From an uncultured Prevotella sp. (lineage in GTDB: Bacteria; Bacteroidota; Bacteroidia; Bacteroidales; Bacteroidaceae), in the NCBI GenBank assembly GCA_900544825.1, contig UQWP01000023.1:1-44860 (forward strand): a DNA stretch of 44,860 nt. Reading direction: 5' to 3'. Of the stretch, positions 27,770-34,889 are shown in pieces. Below the pieces are notes generated by a model. The model ran no database searches. It was not told the origin of the DNA and saw only the letters and a program-made list of their open reading frames with translations. The first letter of the stretch is position 1; each line of letters opens with the position of its first letter. The translations under genes and the position numbers were made by a program.

Positions 27770-28153
27770 TTCTCCTTTCACAAAGCAGTTAACGGGTTGA
27801 GTAATAAATGGTTTAGGGTGAAAGGATATTTCTGTGGAGGCTGAATGATGTGGAGAAAAAGCAATTGTATCTGTTCGTCTGTATGGCTGACCCGAGTGGT
27901 CTATATGGATGACCCGGGTCATCCATATAGATGACGGGAGTCATCCGATGGAACGAAGGTTCTTTCTTCCTTCTTCCATTGGTTTTTCTTCCTTCTTCCA
28001 TAGTTCTTTCCTCCTTCTTTTATTGGCATCGGTTTCCTTTCTTATCTGTCTTTTCTTCTATCGCTTCAGTTTTAGTATTGACATACACCCTAATTCTCCC
28101 TTCACACTAAAACGGCTGAATGTCAGTGGTATATGGCGCTTGTGAAAGGAGAA
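27770..28153. repeat. Palindrome-rich intergenic block bounded by a 14-base inverted repeat
   Basis: TTCTCCTTTCACAA (27770-27783) is exactly inverted at 28140-28153. Inside, three degenerate tandem units of about 22 bases lie at 27882-27947; the middle one is part of a perfect 30-base palindrome (27901-27930, core GATGACCCGGGTCATC). Next comes a run of repeated TCTTCCTTCTTCCAT-like words (27961-28020) and a related TTCTCCCTTCACAC at 28093. No credible coding region; short frames across it only reflect the repeats. Confidence 0.7.
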
Positions 28154-28173
28154 TGGATTGCGAATTATAAAAT

Positions 28174-28217
28174 GCTATAGGGGCATGCCGTATCAAATAA
28201 CGACATGCCCCTATAGC
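28174..28217. terminator. Terminator after the AAA/PD-(D/E)XK gene
   Basis: A perfect 14-bp stem, GCTATAGGGGCATG (28174-28187) with CATGCCCCTATAGC (28204-28217), directly after the minus-strand stop codon at 28219. Confidence 0.75.
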
Positions 28218-28218
28218 T

Positions 28219-29802
28219 TTATTCTTCATTTATCATTTCCCAATCCAAAACGCCTTTTCCTTCTTCGTCTAGTTCTATGCCTAAGCCTACAGTCTCTCGC
28301 TTGTCGGCCTTGAAAGGCTCCAGGTATTGGCGGTCTTGAATTTGCTTGATGGCAGCTTCCTTGCCTTCATTGTTTCTTAACTTCAACTCTATTACGTAGA
28401 TGTGATGAGTGGTTTTGACAATGAGGTCGATTCTGCCAGTAGAAAGCATGTGTTCTACTTCCACCTTCAAACCGATGGCATTCAAGATGGTACTGATAAT
28501 CAGTCGATAACGCTCTTCCATATCCATGGATGCCAACTTCTTGTTGCTGTAAGGTACATCGGCAACCAATGCTTTGAGTGCTTTCATCGCTTTAGCTAGC
28601 TCTTTGTATTCCAGATATTGGTACAACTGCGCTTGCAGAGATTGCGTATCAGCCTCTTGTCGCATGGTCAATGCCGGCAGTACGCATTCGTAGAGTGCCT
28701 GCTTAACCTCTTCGTTTGGGAAACCTAAGTGATAGACATTTCCTACGCACGACTTGATGGTGAGATAACCTGATTGATATAAGAAGAGTTCTGATCCTCC
28801 ACCAGTAACATCGGAAGTCTCCAATGTGTTGCGGAGAATCATGCAATCCTCAAAATCCGGTAGGCGCAACTCAGCATCTTTGATGAACTTCGGCAGCATG
28901 GATGTGGCTCCCGATGATGCCCAATAACTGTTGAGATCCTGGGTGTCAAGCGCATTGATAAGGCTGAAAGGATTGTAGATGTCAACCATGTTTCTGCGAC
29001 TGAAATGGTAACCGTCGTAGTAGTCCTTCAGCTTGTCGTGGGTTTCCTGTAACGTCCATCCGTTCACTTCAGCCATTTTATCAAGTTCTGGCTTGAAGTT
29101 CTCTTTTATCTCCTCCTCAGTGATGCCGCAGATGGCTGCATATTCTGGGAGGAAACTGATGTTGGTTAAATTGTTGAGCACGGAGAACAGGGAAATCTGC
29201 GTAAACTTGGTGATGCCTGTGATAAAGACCAGACGCTCGTATTCATCATCGGCCTTTAAAATGGCAAAGACTTCACGATATACCTCGGTGCATGCTTCGT
29301 GTTCCGGGGTCTTCCAGGAGTGCTGGAGTGGAGAATCATACTCGTCGATGAGGATGGCAACCTTCAAGCCCGTCTGTTTGTATGCCGTCGTAATGATGGC
29401 ATCAAAGCGGTCGGCAAGTTTGGCTGTAGGGTCGGGGGTGATGGCATACTTCTCCTCGTAGTATCCGAATCGCAGATTCAGGTACGAACGCAAGGTTTCT
29501 GCATTGGCGCCTCCACGGCTCATGTCGAGTCGAATCACAGGATATGCCTTCCAGTCTTTCTCCAAGTCCATGATTTTGAGTCCTTCGAAGAGTTCCTTTC
29601 TTCCTTCGAAGTAACACTGTAGCGTATCAACGAGCACAGACTTTCCGAATCGGCGAGGACGGCTCAAGTAATTATACTTTAGACCTTTGTTCGCCAATTT
29701 CCAAATCATGTCAGTCTTATCAACATAGAGATAACCTTCTTCTCTGATGATGTTGAAATATTGTATGCCTGTAGGCAGCTTTCTGTATTCATTGTTTGCC
29801 AT
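28219..29802 (-). CDS. AAA-ATPase-like protein with C-terminal PD-(D/E)XK nuclease-like domain
   Basis: About 527 residues from the ATG at 29802 (MANNEYRKLPTG). Longer frames upstream overlap the promoter. The N-terminal part is the AAA-ATPase_like family (PF09820 type): F-x-x-I-R-E-E-G-Y-L-Y-V-D-K-T-D, a P-loop L-S-R-P-R-R-F-G-K-S, and the Walker-B-like VAILIDEYDSPL. The C-terminus is the DUF1703-type PD-(D/E)XK domain with G-R-I-D-L-I-V, then Y-V-I-E-L-K-L. These proteins are numerous in gut Bacteroidota and their role is not established; links to mobile-element biology or defence are speculative. Single-gene transcript. Confidence 0.85.
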   Translation of the reverse strand: MANNEYRKLPTGIQYFNIIREEGYLYVDKTDMIWKLANKGLKYNYLSRPRRFGKSVLVDTLQCYFEGRKELFEGLKIMDLEKDWKAYPVIRLDMSRGGANAETLRSYLNLRFGYYEEKYAITPDPTAKLADRFDAIITTAYKQTGLKVAILIDEYDSPLQHSWKTPEHEACTEVYREVFAILKADDEYERLVFITGITKFTQISLFSVLNNLTNISFLPEYAAICGITEEEIKENFKPELDKMAEVNGWTLQETHDKLKDYYDGYHFSRRNMVDIYNPFSLINALDTQDLNSYWASSGATSMLPKFIKDAELRLPDFEDCMILRNTLETSDVTGGGSELFLYQSGYLTIKSCVGNVYHLGFPNEEVKQALYECVLPALTMRQEADTQSLQAQLYQYLEYKELAKAMKALKALVADVPYSNKKLASMDMEERYRLIISTILNAIGLKVEVEHMLSTGRIDLIVKTTHHIYVIELKLRNNEGKEAAIKQIQDRQYLEPFKADKRETVGLGIELDEEGKGVLDWEMINEE

Positions 29803-29829
29803 AATTCTTTCTCCTTTTTTAATATGGCA

Positions 29830-29860
29830 CAAAGATACGGCAAATAATTGAAACTACCAA
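29830..29860 (-). promoter_or_regulatory. Promoter of the AAA/PD-(D/E)XK gene
   Basis: Minus-strand TTG (29860-29858), 20 bases, TATCTTTG (29837-29830), 28 bases before the preferred start. The -33 box lies inside the 106-base repeat that begins at 29840. Confidence 0.6.
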
Positions 29861-29945
29861 ATTTTAAAAGAGGAATTACGGGGTTGCTCTTTGAAGATGC
29901 ATTCTTTCTGCATGCTTGAATTCGCTGTTTCAATCATAGTTTCCC
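29840..29945. repeat. Left copy of a 106-base imperfect direct repeat flanking the AlbA gene
   Basis: Starts GCAAATAATTGAAACTACC and runs through CTTTCTGCATGCTTGAATTCG. It matches 31784-31888 in the same orientation with scattered substitutions (about 90 percent by eye). The distal part is an inverted repeat (CATGCTTGAA against TTCAATCATG, one mismatch). The stretch to 30252 holds no clear gene; a 28-codon frame at 30025-30111 may be a gene remnant. Confidence 0.75.
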
Positions 29946-30190
29946 AAAATTGCATAAATAGCAAAAAACGACAAAATATGGCACAAAAACTAGTAGCATC
30001 ATTCGGTACGTTTTCTGAGCGTAAATGTACCATGGCTTTAGTGTTAAGGATATTAAGAAGATGTCAAAGAAGGAGATGCCAGAGCTTTTAGTGAAGTTTG
30101 AAGAAGAATAAGGAAATGCAGTGCATTATCAGAGAAGTGACACAAAAGTGTTTGTTTTTGGGCGATAGCTTGAAAATAATCCTCAAATAT

Positions 30191-30221
30191 TTGGCATTTC
30201 GTATTTATTTTCGTAATTTTG
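30191..30221 (+). promoter_or_regulatory. Promoter of the AlbA-domain gene
   Basis: TTG (30191-30193), 20 bases, TAATTTTG (30214-30221), 31 bases before the ATG at 30253. Confidence 0.6.
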
Positions 30222-30252
30222 CCCTTATTTAGGCGATAAACTATAAGGAACA

Positions 30253-31725
30253 ATGACAAAAGAAGAGCTTGAAAAGCGAATCAATGAGATAGAATGGGAT
30301 GATTTCGAAATGAAGACAGCCCAGAATAAACTTCCTAATGATGTCTGGGAAACGGTATCTGCTTTCTCTAACACATCAGGAGGTTGGATTGTGTTTGGTG
30401 TTCACCAGCATGGTAAGAAGTTTGATGTAGTGGGTTGTGATGACCCAGAGAAGATTGAGTCAGACTTTCTTAATACTTTGCGAAATGGGCAGAAGTTCAA
30501 TGTGAAACTTACTGCTTGGGGCAAGAAATACAATATTGAAGGCAAAATCGTATTGGCTTTTTATGTGCCTTCGTCATTGTGCAAACCTGTTTACTTTGGT
30601 AGCTCGATAAATACTTATATCCGTACAGGTAGTGGTGATCGCCGTGCTACTGATATGGAGGCTATGGCTATGTTGAGAGACCAATCTTTCGGTAGTAGAA
30701 GTGAGCAACCTGTAGAGGGAACAAGTATCAAAGATTTGAATCCGATTTCTCTTGAAACTTATCATAACCATGTGATGAGATTCAATCCTTCATTTCCTTA
30801 TGTAGATTTGCCAATGGATCAATTTTGTGAGAAAGTTGGTATTTGTACCGCAAAAGGAGAACTGACCTTTGGAGGTATGCTCATGTTTGGAGGAAGAGAT
30901 GTTGTGCAAGCTCATGTTGGCAATTTTTGGATAGACTATTTGGAAATACCAGGTACTAGTTATACAGATGCTAAGATACGCTATACTTATCGACTGCAAG
31001 AACAGGATAATATCTGGGATTCCTATCAGTTGATTATCCAGAGACTTCGTAATTTTTGTGATAATCCATACATGGCATTGCCTAATGGAGTAGGTCCGGA
31101 AGATGAGTCGCAGCTCTATGCCTTGCGTGAGGGATTGGTCAACTTTTGTGCCCATTCTGATTATTTTAGCCCGATGCATCCTACGATTCGAGTTTATACC
31201 AATCGTATAGAGTTTCAGAACCCTGGTCGTTTCATGTTCCCTTTGGAAGAGATTCGTACTCAACTTCATTCTCTGCCAAGAAATCCAAGTTTGATTAGAT
31301 TCTTCCGATATGCCAAGCTTGGCGAAAATGCAGGCTTTGGCATAGATAAGATGCTGACATGGGAGAAACTGACTGGTAAGAATGTTGATTTTAAAAGCGA
31401 TTTGGTATGCTCTACCGTAACGTATTGGTTTAATGACCGAGCTAGTGGTCAAGCTAGTGAACAAGTTAGTGAACAAGTTAGTGAACAAGCTAGTGGACAA
31501 GTTAGTGAACAAGTTCAAATATTAGTAAATGCAATTCGAGAAAATGTGTATTCTATGTTTGATATACAGCGTAGGTTAAATATTTCTAGCAGAAGGTATG
31601 TATTGGTAGAAATGCTGACCCCTGCCATTGAGCAAGGATATGTTTTGCGAGCATACCCAGACAAACCTCGACACCCTAAGCAAAGATACTATCTAAGTGA
31701 AAAGGGGTTGAAGTTGGTAAAATGA
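30253..31725 (+). CDS. AlbA_2/Schlafen-type ATP-binding protein with repeat linker and winged helix
   Basis: 490 residues. The N-terminal Schlafen AlbA_2 (divergent AAA_4) domain shows E-x-K near 20-23 and FSNTSGGWIVFGV near 37-49. The middle has G-G-M-L-M-F-G and a GHKL-like ATP-binding region (ALREGLVNFCAHSDY, IEFQNPGRF, then GENAGFGIDKM). A linker of six 4-residue repeats (A/V-S-G/E-Q, residues 397-420) leads to a C-terminal winged-helix-like domain (about 425-490). Proteins of this layout are usually called transcriptional regulators or RNA/DNA-binding proteins, with function unproven. The gene is alone between two copies of a 106-base repeat, as if it came in as a cassette. Confidence 0.8.
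   Translation: MTKEELEKRINEIEWDDFEMKTAQNKLPNDVWETVSAFSNTSGGWIVFGVHQHGKKFDVVGCDDPEKIESDFLNTLRNGQKFNVKLTAWGKKYNIEGKIVLAFYVPSSLCKPVYFGSSINTYIRTGSGDRRATDMEAMAMLRDQSFGSRSEQPVEGTSIKDLNPISLETYHNHVMRFNPSFPYVDLPMDQFCEKVGICTAKGELTFGGMLMFGGRDVVQAHVGNFWIDYLEIPGTSYTDAKIRYTYRLQEQDNIWDSYQLIIQRLRNFCDNPYMALPNGVGPEDESQLYALREGLVNFCAHSDYFSPMHPTIRVYTNRIEFQNPGRFMFPLEEIRTQLHSLPRNPSLIRFFRYAKLGENAGFGIDKMLTWEKLTGKNVDFKSDLVCSTVTYWFNDRASGQASEQVSEQVSEQASGQVSEQVQILVNAIRENVYSMFDIQRRLNISSRRYVLVEMLTPAIEQGYVLRAYPDKPRHPKQRYYLSEKGLKLVK
31441..31512 (+). repeat. Six in-frame 12-base tandem repeats
   Basis: Units of the form G(C/T)TAGTG(A/G)(A/T)CAA repeat six times without gaps and encode A/V-S-G/E-Q. The unit is a multiple of three, so slippage would change linker length without breaking the frame. 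Confidence 0.9.
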
Positions 31726-31783
31726 AAGCAATAGTTTTTGACCATTTATCGCAATGCTTTCATCCATGAACATTGCAACCCTA

Positions 31784-31888
31784 GCAAATAATTGAAACCA
31801 CCAAATTTTGAAAGAGGAATTACGATGTTGCTTTTTGAAGATGCCTTCTTTCTGCATGCTTGAATTCGCAGTTTCAAGCATGTTTCCT
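31784..31888. repeat. Right copy of the 106-base imperfect direct repeat
   Basis: Same orientation as 29840-29945. Its distal part forms a perfect 10-bp hairpin: CATGCTTGAA (31854-31863) with TTCAAGCATG eight bases later. It lies about 60 bases after the AlbA gene and 50 bases before the left end of the integrated element. Confidence 0.75.
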
Positions 31889-31890
31889 AA

Positions 31891-31929
31891 AACGAAAAAA
31901 GCAGTTAAGCGATTTCTGCTTAACTGCTT
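31891..31929 (-). terminator. Minus-strand terminator beyond the left tRNA copy
   Basis: AAGCAGTTAAGC (31899-31910) pairs perfectly with GCTTAACTGCTT (31918-31929). Read on the minus strand it ends in a T-run. It is most likely the original terminator of the tRNA(CAT) gene, now separated from the promoter-bearing copy by the integrated element. Confidence 0.75.
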
Positions 31930-31940
31930 GATTTTCAAAG

Positions 31941-32046
31941 TGGACCAGCTAGGGCTTGAACCTAGGACCTCCAGATTATGAGTCTGTTGCTCTCTGCGGC
32001 ACACGAAAGCTGCGCTTTTGTGTGTAACCAACTGAGCTACAAGTCC
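31941..32046 (-). pseudogene. Interrupted tRNA(CAT)-like copy at the left att site
   Basis: Every base of the intact 74-base tRNA at 40034-40107 is present, but 32 extra bases interrupt it (31994-32025 by one alignment). In tRNA sense the insertion lies in the D-loop, between AGTTGGTT and the GAGC side of the D-stem, so stems and anticodon are kept. The insert forms a hairpin: CACACGAAAGC (32000-32010) and GCTTTTGTGTG (32014-32024) around a TGC loop. No TAnnTTTG promoter is seen upstream, unlike the right copy. It is probably silent and part of the element's attachment site. Confidence 0.75.
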
Positions 32047-32092
32047 TTTGTGCTATATCACTGACTGTTAATGAACACTCTGCGAGAAACAA

Positions 32093-32114
32093 TTAGTCAA
32101 CAATCAGTCAACAA
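32093..32114 (+). repeat. Left tandem arm-type repeats
   Basis: TTAGTCAACAA (32093-32103) is followed directly by TCAGTCAACAA (32104-32114). Two perfect tandem copies of TTAGTCAACAA lie at 39896-39917 in the same orientation. Tyrosine integrases of this size carry an arm-binding N-terminal domain that uses short direct repeats of this kind. The rest of 32047-32297 shows no gene. Confidence 0.7.
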
Positions 32115-32297
32115 CTGTCCTCTAAGCAAATAAGGTGAATTTTGCAATAGGCCTCGCTTTTGCTTATAAATAGTCAGTTGCGGATATGTCTTGAAATACC
32201 ACTGGCTACTTACAATATAATAACGTATTTCAGTCCTTTTTATTGTAATGGAGCAAAGCAATCTTTCCGTAATTATCCAAGGCATATCCGCATTGCT

Positions 32298-32729
32298 CTA
32301 CTGTTTCTGCAAATGAACTGTTGCGTGTGTCTTGTCCTTGTTAGTCCAACTTCCGTCAACATCTGCCCAATAGCAGTTCCATGTAGCAGACTTGCCATTG
32401 ATAGAGATAGTTCCCTCAATGTAATCGTCTGCTGCATCCTCACCAACGGCAATCTTCAATGTCTTGTCGTTTAAAGTCCAACGAGTGTAGTTCCAACCTG
32501 CATTAGGATTGAAAGTAACAGTGCCATCCTCATTGAATGTGGCTGTTACGTTTGTCCAACCATTGAAATTCTCATCTGCATTGTCAACTGAGGTAACTTT
32601 CCAAGTTGTGCCTACTAATGATGTTGAGGCTTCCTTGTCATCGTCATCATCATTTGAACAAGCGATGAAGCTAACACTCATCACAATGGCTAACAAAGCC
32701 ATTCCAATTAATCTTAATGTTTTCATCAT
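32298..32729 (-). CDS. Small lipoprotein, lipocalin-like
   Basis: 143 residues. Signal peptide with lipobox S-F-I-A-C (Cys near 24) followed by S-N-D-D-D-D-D, the acidic stretch typical of surface or outer-membrane lipoproteins in Bacteroidota. The mature part (about 110 residues) starts L-V-G-T-T-W-K-V-T, as in lipocalin-like/META-type small beta-barrels, with many strands and Trp residues. No catalytic motif is seen. It starts 47 bases after the stop of the small secreted-protein gene and is probably cotranscribed with it from the promoter near 33446. A possible alternative start is the second Met. Confidence 0.75.
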   Translation of the reverse strand: MMKTLRLIGMALLAIVMSVSFIACSNDDDDDKEASTSLVGTTWKVTSVDNADENFNGWTNVTATFNEDGTVTFNPNAGWNYTRWTLNDKTLKIAVGEDAADDYIEGTISINGKSATWNCYWADVDGSWTNKDKTHATVHLQKQ

Positions 32730-32776
32730 TTCTTGAATTTTAAGTTGTTAATATGTTATTTTGCTTTGCCTCTTGA

Positions 32777-33136
32777 TTAATATTCTTTAATAGTTCCATT
32801 GCTGAATAGAACTTTGTCTAAAGTCTGTCTTATAGGCTTGTAGTTGCTGTCCTTCGGTGGGTAATATTTAATGGTCTTTGATAGTTTGGGTTTGATAACA
32901 ACATCAATCTTGGTTGTTTTGTAGCGCATAACATCCCACATTGAGGGATATTCGTATTCTATAACAAATTCTACAGCAACAATAGTTTTGTTAGAGCTGT
33001 TGTAGATAGTTGTTACAATATACGGATTCCAATTATTGTCATATTTTGCTTTGGCATAGGTGATTCTTTGTGCCAAAGTAGGTATGCTTCCAATATAAAG
33101 CAAAGTAAAGATGATAAGCGTTTTAAGTAGCTTCAT
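32777..33136 (-). CDS. Small secreted protein of unknown function
   Basis: 119 residues from the ATG at 33136 (MKLLKTLIIF); a start nine codons earlier is possible but lacks a signal-peptide-like beginning. Signal peptide to about residue 23 (P-T-L-A-Q), then a beta-rich mature part of about 95 residues with YNSSNKTIVAVEFVIEYEY, like the small Ig/FxLYD-type fold that notes changes in protein contacts. I do not recognise a defined family. The leader upstream (33187-33327) is highly structured. First gene of a two-gene unit with the lipoprotein. Confidence 0.65.
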   Translation of the reverse strand: MKLLKTLIIFTLLYIGSIPTLAQRITYAKAKYDNNWNPYIVTTIYNSSNKTIVAVEFVIEYEYPSMWDVMRYKTTKIDVVIKPKLSKTIKYYPPKDSNYKPIRQTLDKVLFSNGTIKEY

Positions 33137-33186
33137 AATCTTGTTCTGCTCCTCATCCCCCATTGGAACGCTAAGTTTATAAATGC

Positions 33187-33327
33187 AAAAAGCGTGAGGA
33201 CTGTATCTTGCTTATCCTACCATCAGGCTTCTCGCATTGCCTACACAAATGGATAAGCAACAGTCGCTCACGCAATGCGAGTATATAGTTACCCCTTTCG
33301 GGATAGTATATATCCGTAGCGTGAGCG
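33187..33327 (-). promoter_or_regulatory. Structured leader with nested hairpins and a terminator-like stem
   Basis: Read on the minus strand: H3, CGCTCACGC (33327-33319) with GCGTGAGCG (33273-33265), encloses a CCC-GAAA-GGG tetraloop hairpin (33302-33293). H1 pairs 33273-33251 with 33217-33192 in segments of 7, 6 and 9 bp and is followed by five T's (33191-33187), so it resembles an intrinsic terminator. H2, CTCGCATTGC (33281-33272) with GCAATGCGAG (33240-33231), is a perfect 10-bp pairing whose 3' arm lies in the H1 loop, which is the topology of an H-type pseudoknot. H3 and H1 compete for the same strand. It lies between the promoter box at 33446 and the secreted-protein start at 33136. 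Confidence 0.6.
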
Positions 33328-33445
33328 TTGTTGCAGCCCGACCCTTTTGTGTATTCAAATTTTGCGAGAATTTGATGATAAAGGCGAGTTTCAATAACGC
33401 TCTTCGTTTTCTAATATGTCTTGACTATCTTACGATTGTCGCTTG

Positions 33446-33453
33446 CAAAAATA
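33446..33453 (-). promoter_or_regulatory. -7 box for the structured leader and small-protein operon
   Basis: Minus-strand TATTTTTG fits TAnnTTTG. It would give a 5' leader of roughly 300 bases. No clear -33 box is seen. Confidence 0.4.
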
Positions 33454-33591
33454 CGAAAAAGCATTGAGAATCTGTTATTTTTAACATTCAAAAATGGCTA
33501 AAGCATTGATTTTAACTATAATGTGTAGAATAAATGGCGTATATGAAAGTAAAATATCAACGTGTTTAGCCTTTGCCTCTTTACACCATAC

Positions 33592-33637
33592 AAAAAAGGC
33601 TATCTGATTCTGCTCTATTTGAGAAAATCAGACAGCC
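33592..33637 (-). terminator. Terminator of the 49-residue membrane protein gene
   Basis: On the minus strand GGCTGTCTGATT (33637-33626) pairs with AATCAGATAGCC (33609-33598), with one wobble, then a run of six T's (33597-33592). It starts ten bases after the stop codon. Confidence 0.8.
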
Positions 33638-33646
33638 GTTTTGAGT

Positions 33647-33796
33647 TTAGAAAATCGAAGCAGCAATAAGGATGATAAACCACCCTATGCAAATAGTAAG
33701 GATTGGATTTGCAATAAATAGAATGATTAGTACCGTTGCTAAGACGATTGTGCCAAAGGTAGCCTTTGCCATTGTCTTTTGGTTTTGTTCTTTCAT
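33647..33796 (-). CDS. Small membrane protein of 49 residues
   Basis: The frame starts MKEQNQKTMAKATFG and continues with a strongly hydrophobic stretch (about residues 16-48: I-V-L-A-T-V-L-I-I-L-F-I-A-N-P-I-L-T-I-C-I-G-W-F-I-I) with a central N-P, suggesting two short membrane helices or a hairpin. It ends S-I-F. A perfect terminator follows and the upstream A/T-rich sequence suits a Bacteroidota start. No family is recognised. It lies 70 bases after the DUF3871-like gene in the same direction and could share its transcript. A role in phage or plasmid interference or as a toxin would be a guess. Confidence 0.6.
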   Translation of the reverse strand: MKEQNQKTMAKATFGTIVLATVLIILFIANPILTICIGWFIILIAASIF

Positions 33797-33866
33797 AACC
33801 TTATAAATTTAGAAGTTCGTAAAAATTAAAGTGAGAGAGTTTTATTTTCTCCCTCACTTTGCAAGT

Positions 33867-34889
33867 TTAATCAATAAACCACTTGTATCTCTCGTCACCA
33901 TACAAGGCTGCGTTAATGCCTGTTGCAATCTCTGTTGCGTTATAGGCTCTATCCAAGAAAGAATCAATGTAGCTACTTTTGTTAGCCCCTGTAAGCAGAT
34001 TATAAAATTTCCACATTGAGAGGTCATTTCCAAAACTACCAAAATTCTCATCTTGCATATATGCCTTTGCAACTGAATTAATTTGCGTGTCAGTGATTAG
34101 CAACTTTGGTACGCTTTTCTGATAGTGAGGGGGCAAACATTGATATAATCTCATTTTGCCCAAAATCTCTGCAAATTGGTGTTCTGTCAGATAGGCATTT
34201 CCAAGAGTTTGCATCAAATGAATGTGCTTTGCAGGATTGTAGAACTTGAACATTTCCAAAACAGAGCAAAACAAGTCGCTTGCGTTGGAAACCTCCAAGT
34301 TGCTAAGATACCCATCTGTAGAAACGCAAAGATTGCAACAAACCAAGTTTTTGAATCCAATGAAAACCTTGAATTTCTCTACGGTCTTTCTTGAATACAA
34401 ATTCATGTGGTTGTATGCACGCACACCACCAACAGAAAGAGTGAGTTTGTTTCCCTCTACATTTTCGTAGATGGTGGGAATCTCAAAACAAAACATCATA
34501 CGCTCAAAGTATTGCGTTTTGTCACTCTCTAAGAGTTGGTTTGCAGGTTTGTGTATTGCCTCTGGAATACGTCCCTTAATGATGTGAGAAACACGAATTT
34601 CGGGTTTGTCAATTTGTTCACCACTAAAGAAATTTTGTGCTGCATCCCATACGCTTTCGATGAAAGCATTATGAGAAATGGTAAGTTCGTTGTCTTTGCT
34701 AAAAACAGGAACAACACAATCATTCTTTAGGCTCTGTAAATCAATCTCCATTGTGTTAGCCTCAATGAAATGGTTTACTTTCTTAACCTTGGTAGTTTCT
34801 TCTGAAATTACCGTAGCGTCTTCCACAAAACGGTGGAATCCGTTGGCTTTTCGTTGTGCCAATGATGGCAATAAAATTAAATTCTCCAT
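33867..34889 (-). CDS. DUF3871-like protein
   Basis: 340 residues, no signal peptide or membrane segment. The sequence around V-N-H-F-I-E-A-N-T (residues 38-46), the H-I-I-K-G-R-I-P-E-A segment near 107, the G-G-V-R-A-Y-N-H-M-N-L-Y-S strand near 153, and F-K-V-F-I-G-F-K-N-L-V-C-C-N-L-C near 175 resemble DUF3871 proteins, which occur on mobile elements of Bacteroidota and have no known activity. Assignment is from memory of the family. The gene is divergent from the helicase-like gene across a 655-base region and is followed by the 49-residue membrane protein gene. Confidence 0.6.
   Translation of the reverse strand: MENLILLPSLAQRKANGFHRFVEDATVISEETTKVKKVNHFIEANTMEIDLQSLKNDCVVPVFSKDNELTISHNAFIESVWDAAQNFFSGEQIDKPEIRVSHIIKGRIPEAIHKPANQLLESDKTQYFERMMFCFEIPTIYENVEGNKLTLSVGGVRAYNHMNLYSRKTVEKFKVFIGFKNLVCCNLCVSTDGYLSNLEVSNASDLFCSVLEMFKFYNPAKHIHLMQTLGNAYLTEHQFAEILGKMRLYQCLPPHYQKSVPKLLITDTQINSVAKAYMQDENFGSFGNDLSMWKFYNLLTGANKSSYIDSFLDRAYNATEIATGINAALYGDERYKWFID

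Noticed and set aside
27882..28020. Possible CRISPR-like or coding repeat at the palindrome cluster
   Set aside because: Only three degenerate units without spacers of constant length and no cas genes; short frames across it are repeat translations.
29803..29832. Ten-codon N-terminal extension of the AAA/PD-(D/E)XK protein
   Set aside because: It overlaps the -7 promoter box at 29830-29837; family similarity starts at MANNEYRK.
31441..31512. Tandem repeats as a CRISPR array
   Set aside because: Units are contiguous, 12 bases long and in frame within a gene.
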